Virus record (IMG/VR): IMGVR_UViG_3300032240_000608
Location: 1 to 64,000 of that record
Direction: 5' to 3' (one strand)
DNA length: 64,000 nt
DNA from: a virus
Numbering within the stretch: the stretch's first letter is position 1; each line of letters opens with the position of its first letter. The position numbers were made by a program, and so were the translations under genes. The notes under the pieces were generated by a model. It made no database searches. It was given only the letters and a program-made list of their open reading frames with translations, and was not told where the DNA came from. Of the stretch, positions 63,985 through 64,000 are shown piece after piece.

Positions 63985-64000
63985 GAGCAGACCAAAACCC
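63983..64000 (+). CDS. Start of a gene cut by the window end (MSRPKP)
   Basis: ATG 63983 behind TAGGA, in the right arm of the hairpin, followed by codons for SRPKP. The opening MSRPKP is typical of a conserved T4-like aquatic phage protein (recalled), but six codons cannot prove it. Confidence 0.55.

Noticed and set aside
1-64000. tRNA genes, integrase, attachment sites, insertion sequences
   Set aside because: None recognised by eye on either strand; a tRNA scan would be needed to exclude tRNAs fully.

Overview
This window is a 64 kb piece of an AT-rich T4-like myovirus genome. The T4 replication core is present: gp44 clamp-loader ATPase, gp43 family-B DNA polymerase, gp45 clamp, the FEN-type RNase H and a DsbA-like DNA-binding protein. 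Very large tail-fibre/baseplate-type genes, a lysis cassette and a prohead-core-like cluster of modular basic proteins are also present. Genes are packed with 1-4 base stop/start overlaps, nearly all on the plus strand; only three run in reverse (7679-7921, 8652-8939, phoH 30617-31336). The o-spanin lipoprotein and Rz-like protein imply a Gram-negative host. No tRNA, CRISPR array or insertion sequence was seen. No stretch over 300 bases lacks a gene.

Layout. 1-2722: small unknown genes and a 398-aa unknown protein. 2809-8939: two paralogous fibre-like proteins, two sugar-type transferases, queD, UV-damage endonuclease, and an iscU-iscA iron-sulfur pair. 9011-26161: adhesion module, with a 3263-aa fibre, a 653-aa fibre with YadA-type head repeats, and a 1402-aa Ig-like virion protein into which a complete animal-type heme peroxidase domain is inserted. 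26161-31336: GroES-like co-chaperonin, a short UDP-sugar dehydrogenase, MazG-like protein, gp44, PhoH. 31484-34845: conserved proteins and lysis genes (GH19 endolysin, Rz-like protein, o-spanin, holin). 34919-39586: proteostasis block (DnaJ, peptide deformylase, ClpA-like unfoldase). 39633-46605: modular, probably capsid-core genes, including a nucleotidase-GH19 fusion and a second A-type Fe-S carrier. 46695-64000: replication and DNA modification (DsbA, gp43, gp45, DpdA, FolE, QueE, HhH-GPD glycosylase, PRTase, HIT protein, RNase H).

How the genes fit together. FolE, QueD, QueE and DpdA form most of a 7-deazaguanine DNA modification route (QueC is not in the window). IscU, two A-type carriers and a CDGSH-like protein suggest the phage supports Fe-S supply, which the radical-SAM enzyme QueE would need. 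GroES, DnaJ, ClpA and deformylase support mass production and turnover of proteins.

Regulation is unusually readable. Early/middle genes have near-perfect host sigma70 promoters (TTGACA, 17-18 bp, TATAAT/TACAAT). Structural genes have T4-late-type NTAAATA boxes. Several promoters lie so close to the start codon that the mRNA should be leaderless. At least two late promoters sit inside inverted repeats that would hide the ribosome site in read-through RNA only. Two sigma70 promoters have their -35 box inside a terminator hairpin. The DNA polymerase gene has two tandem hairpins with nearly the same 8-base loop, resembling the T4 gp43 translational operator.
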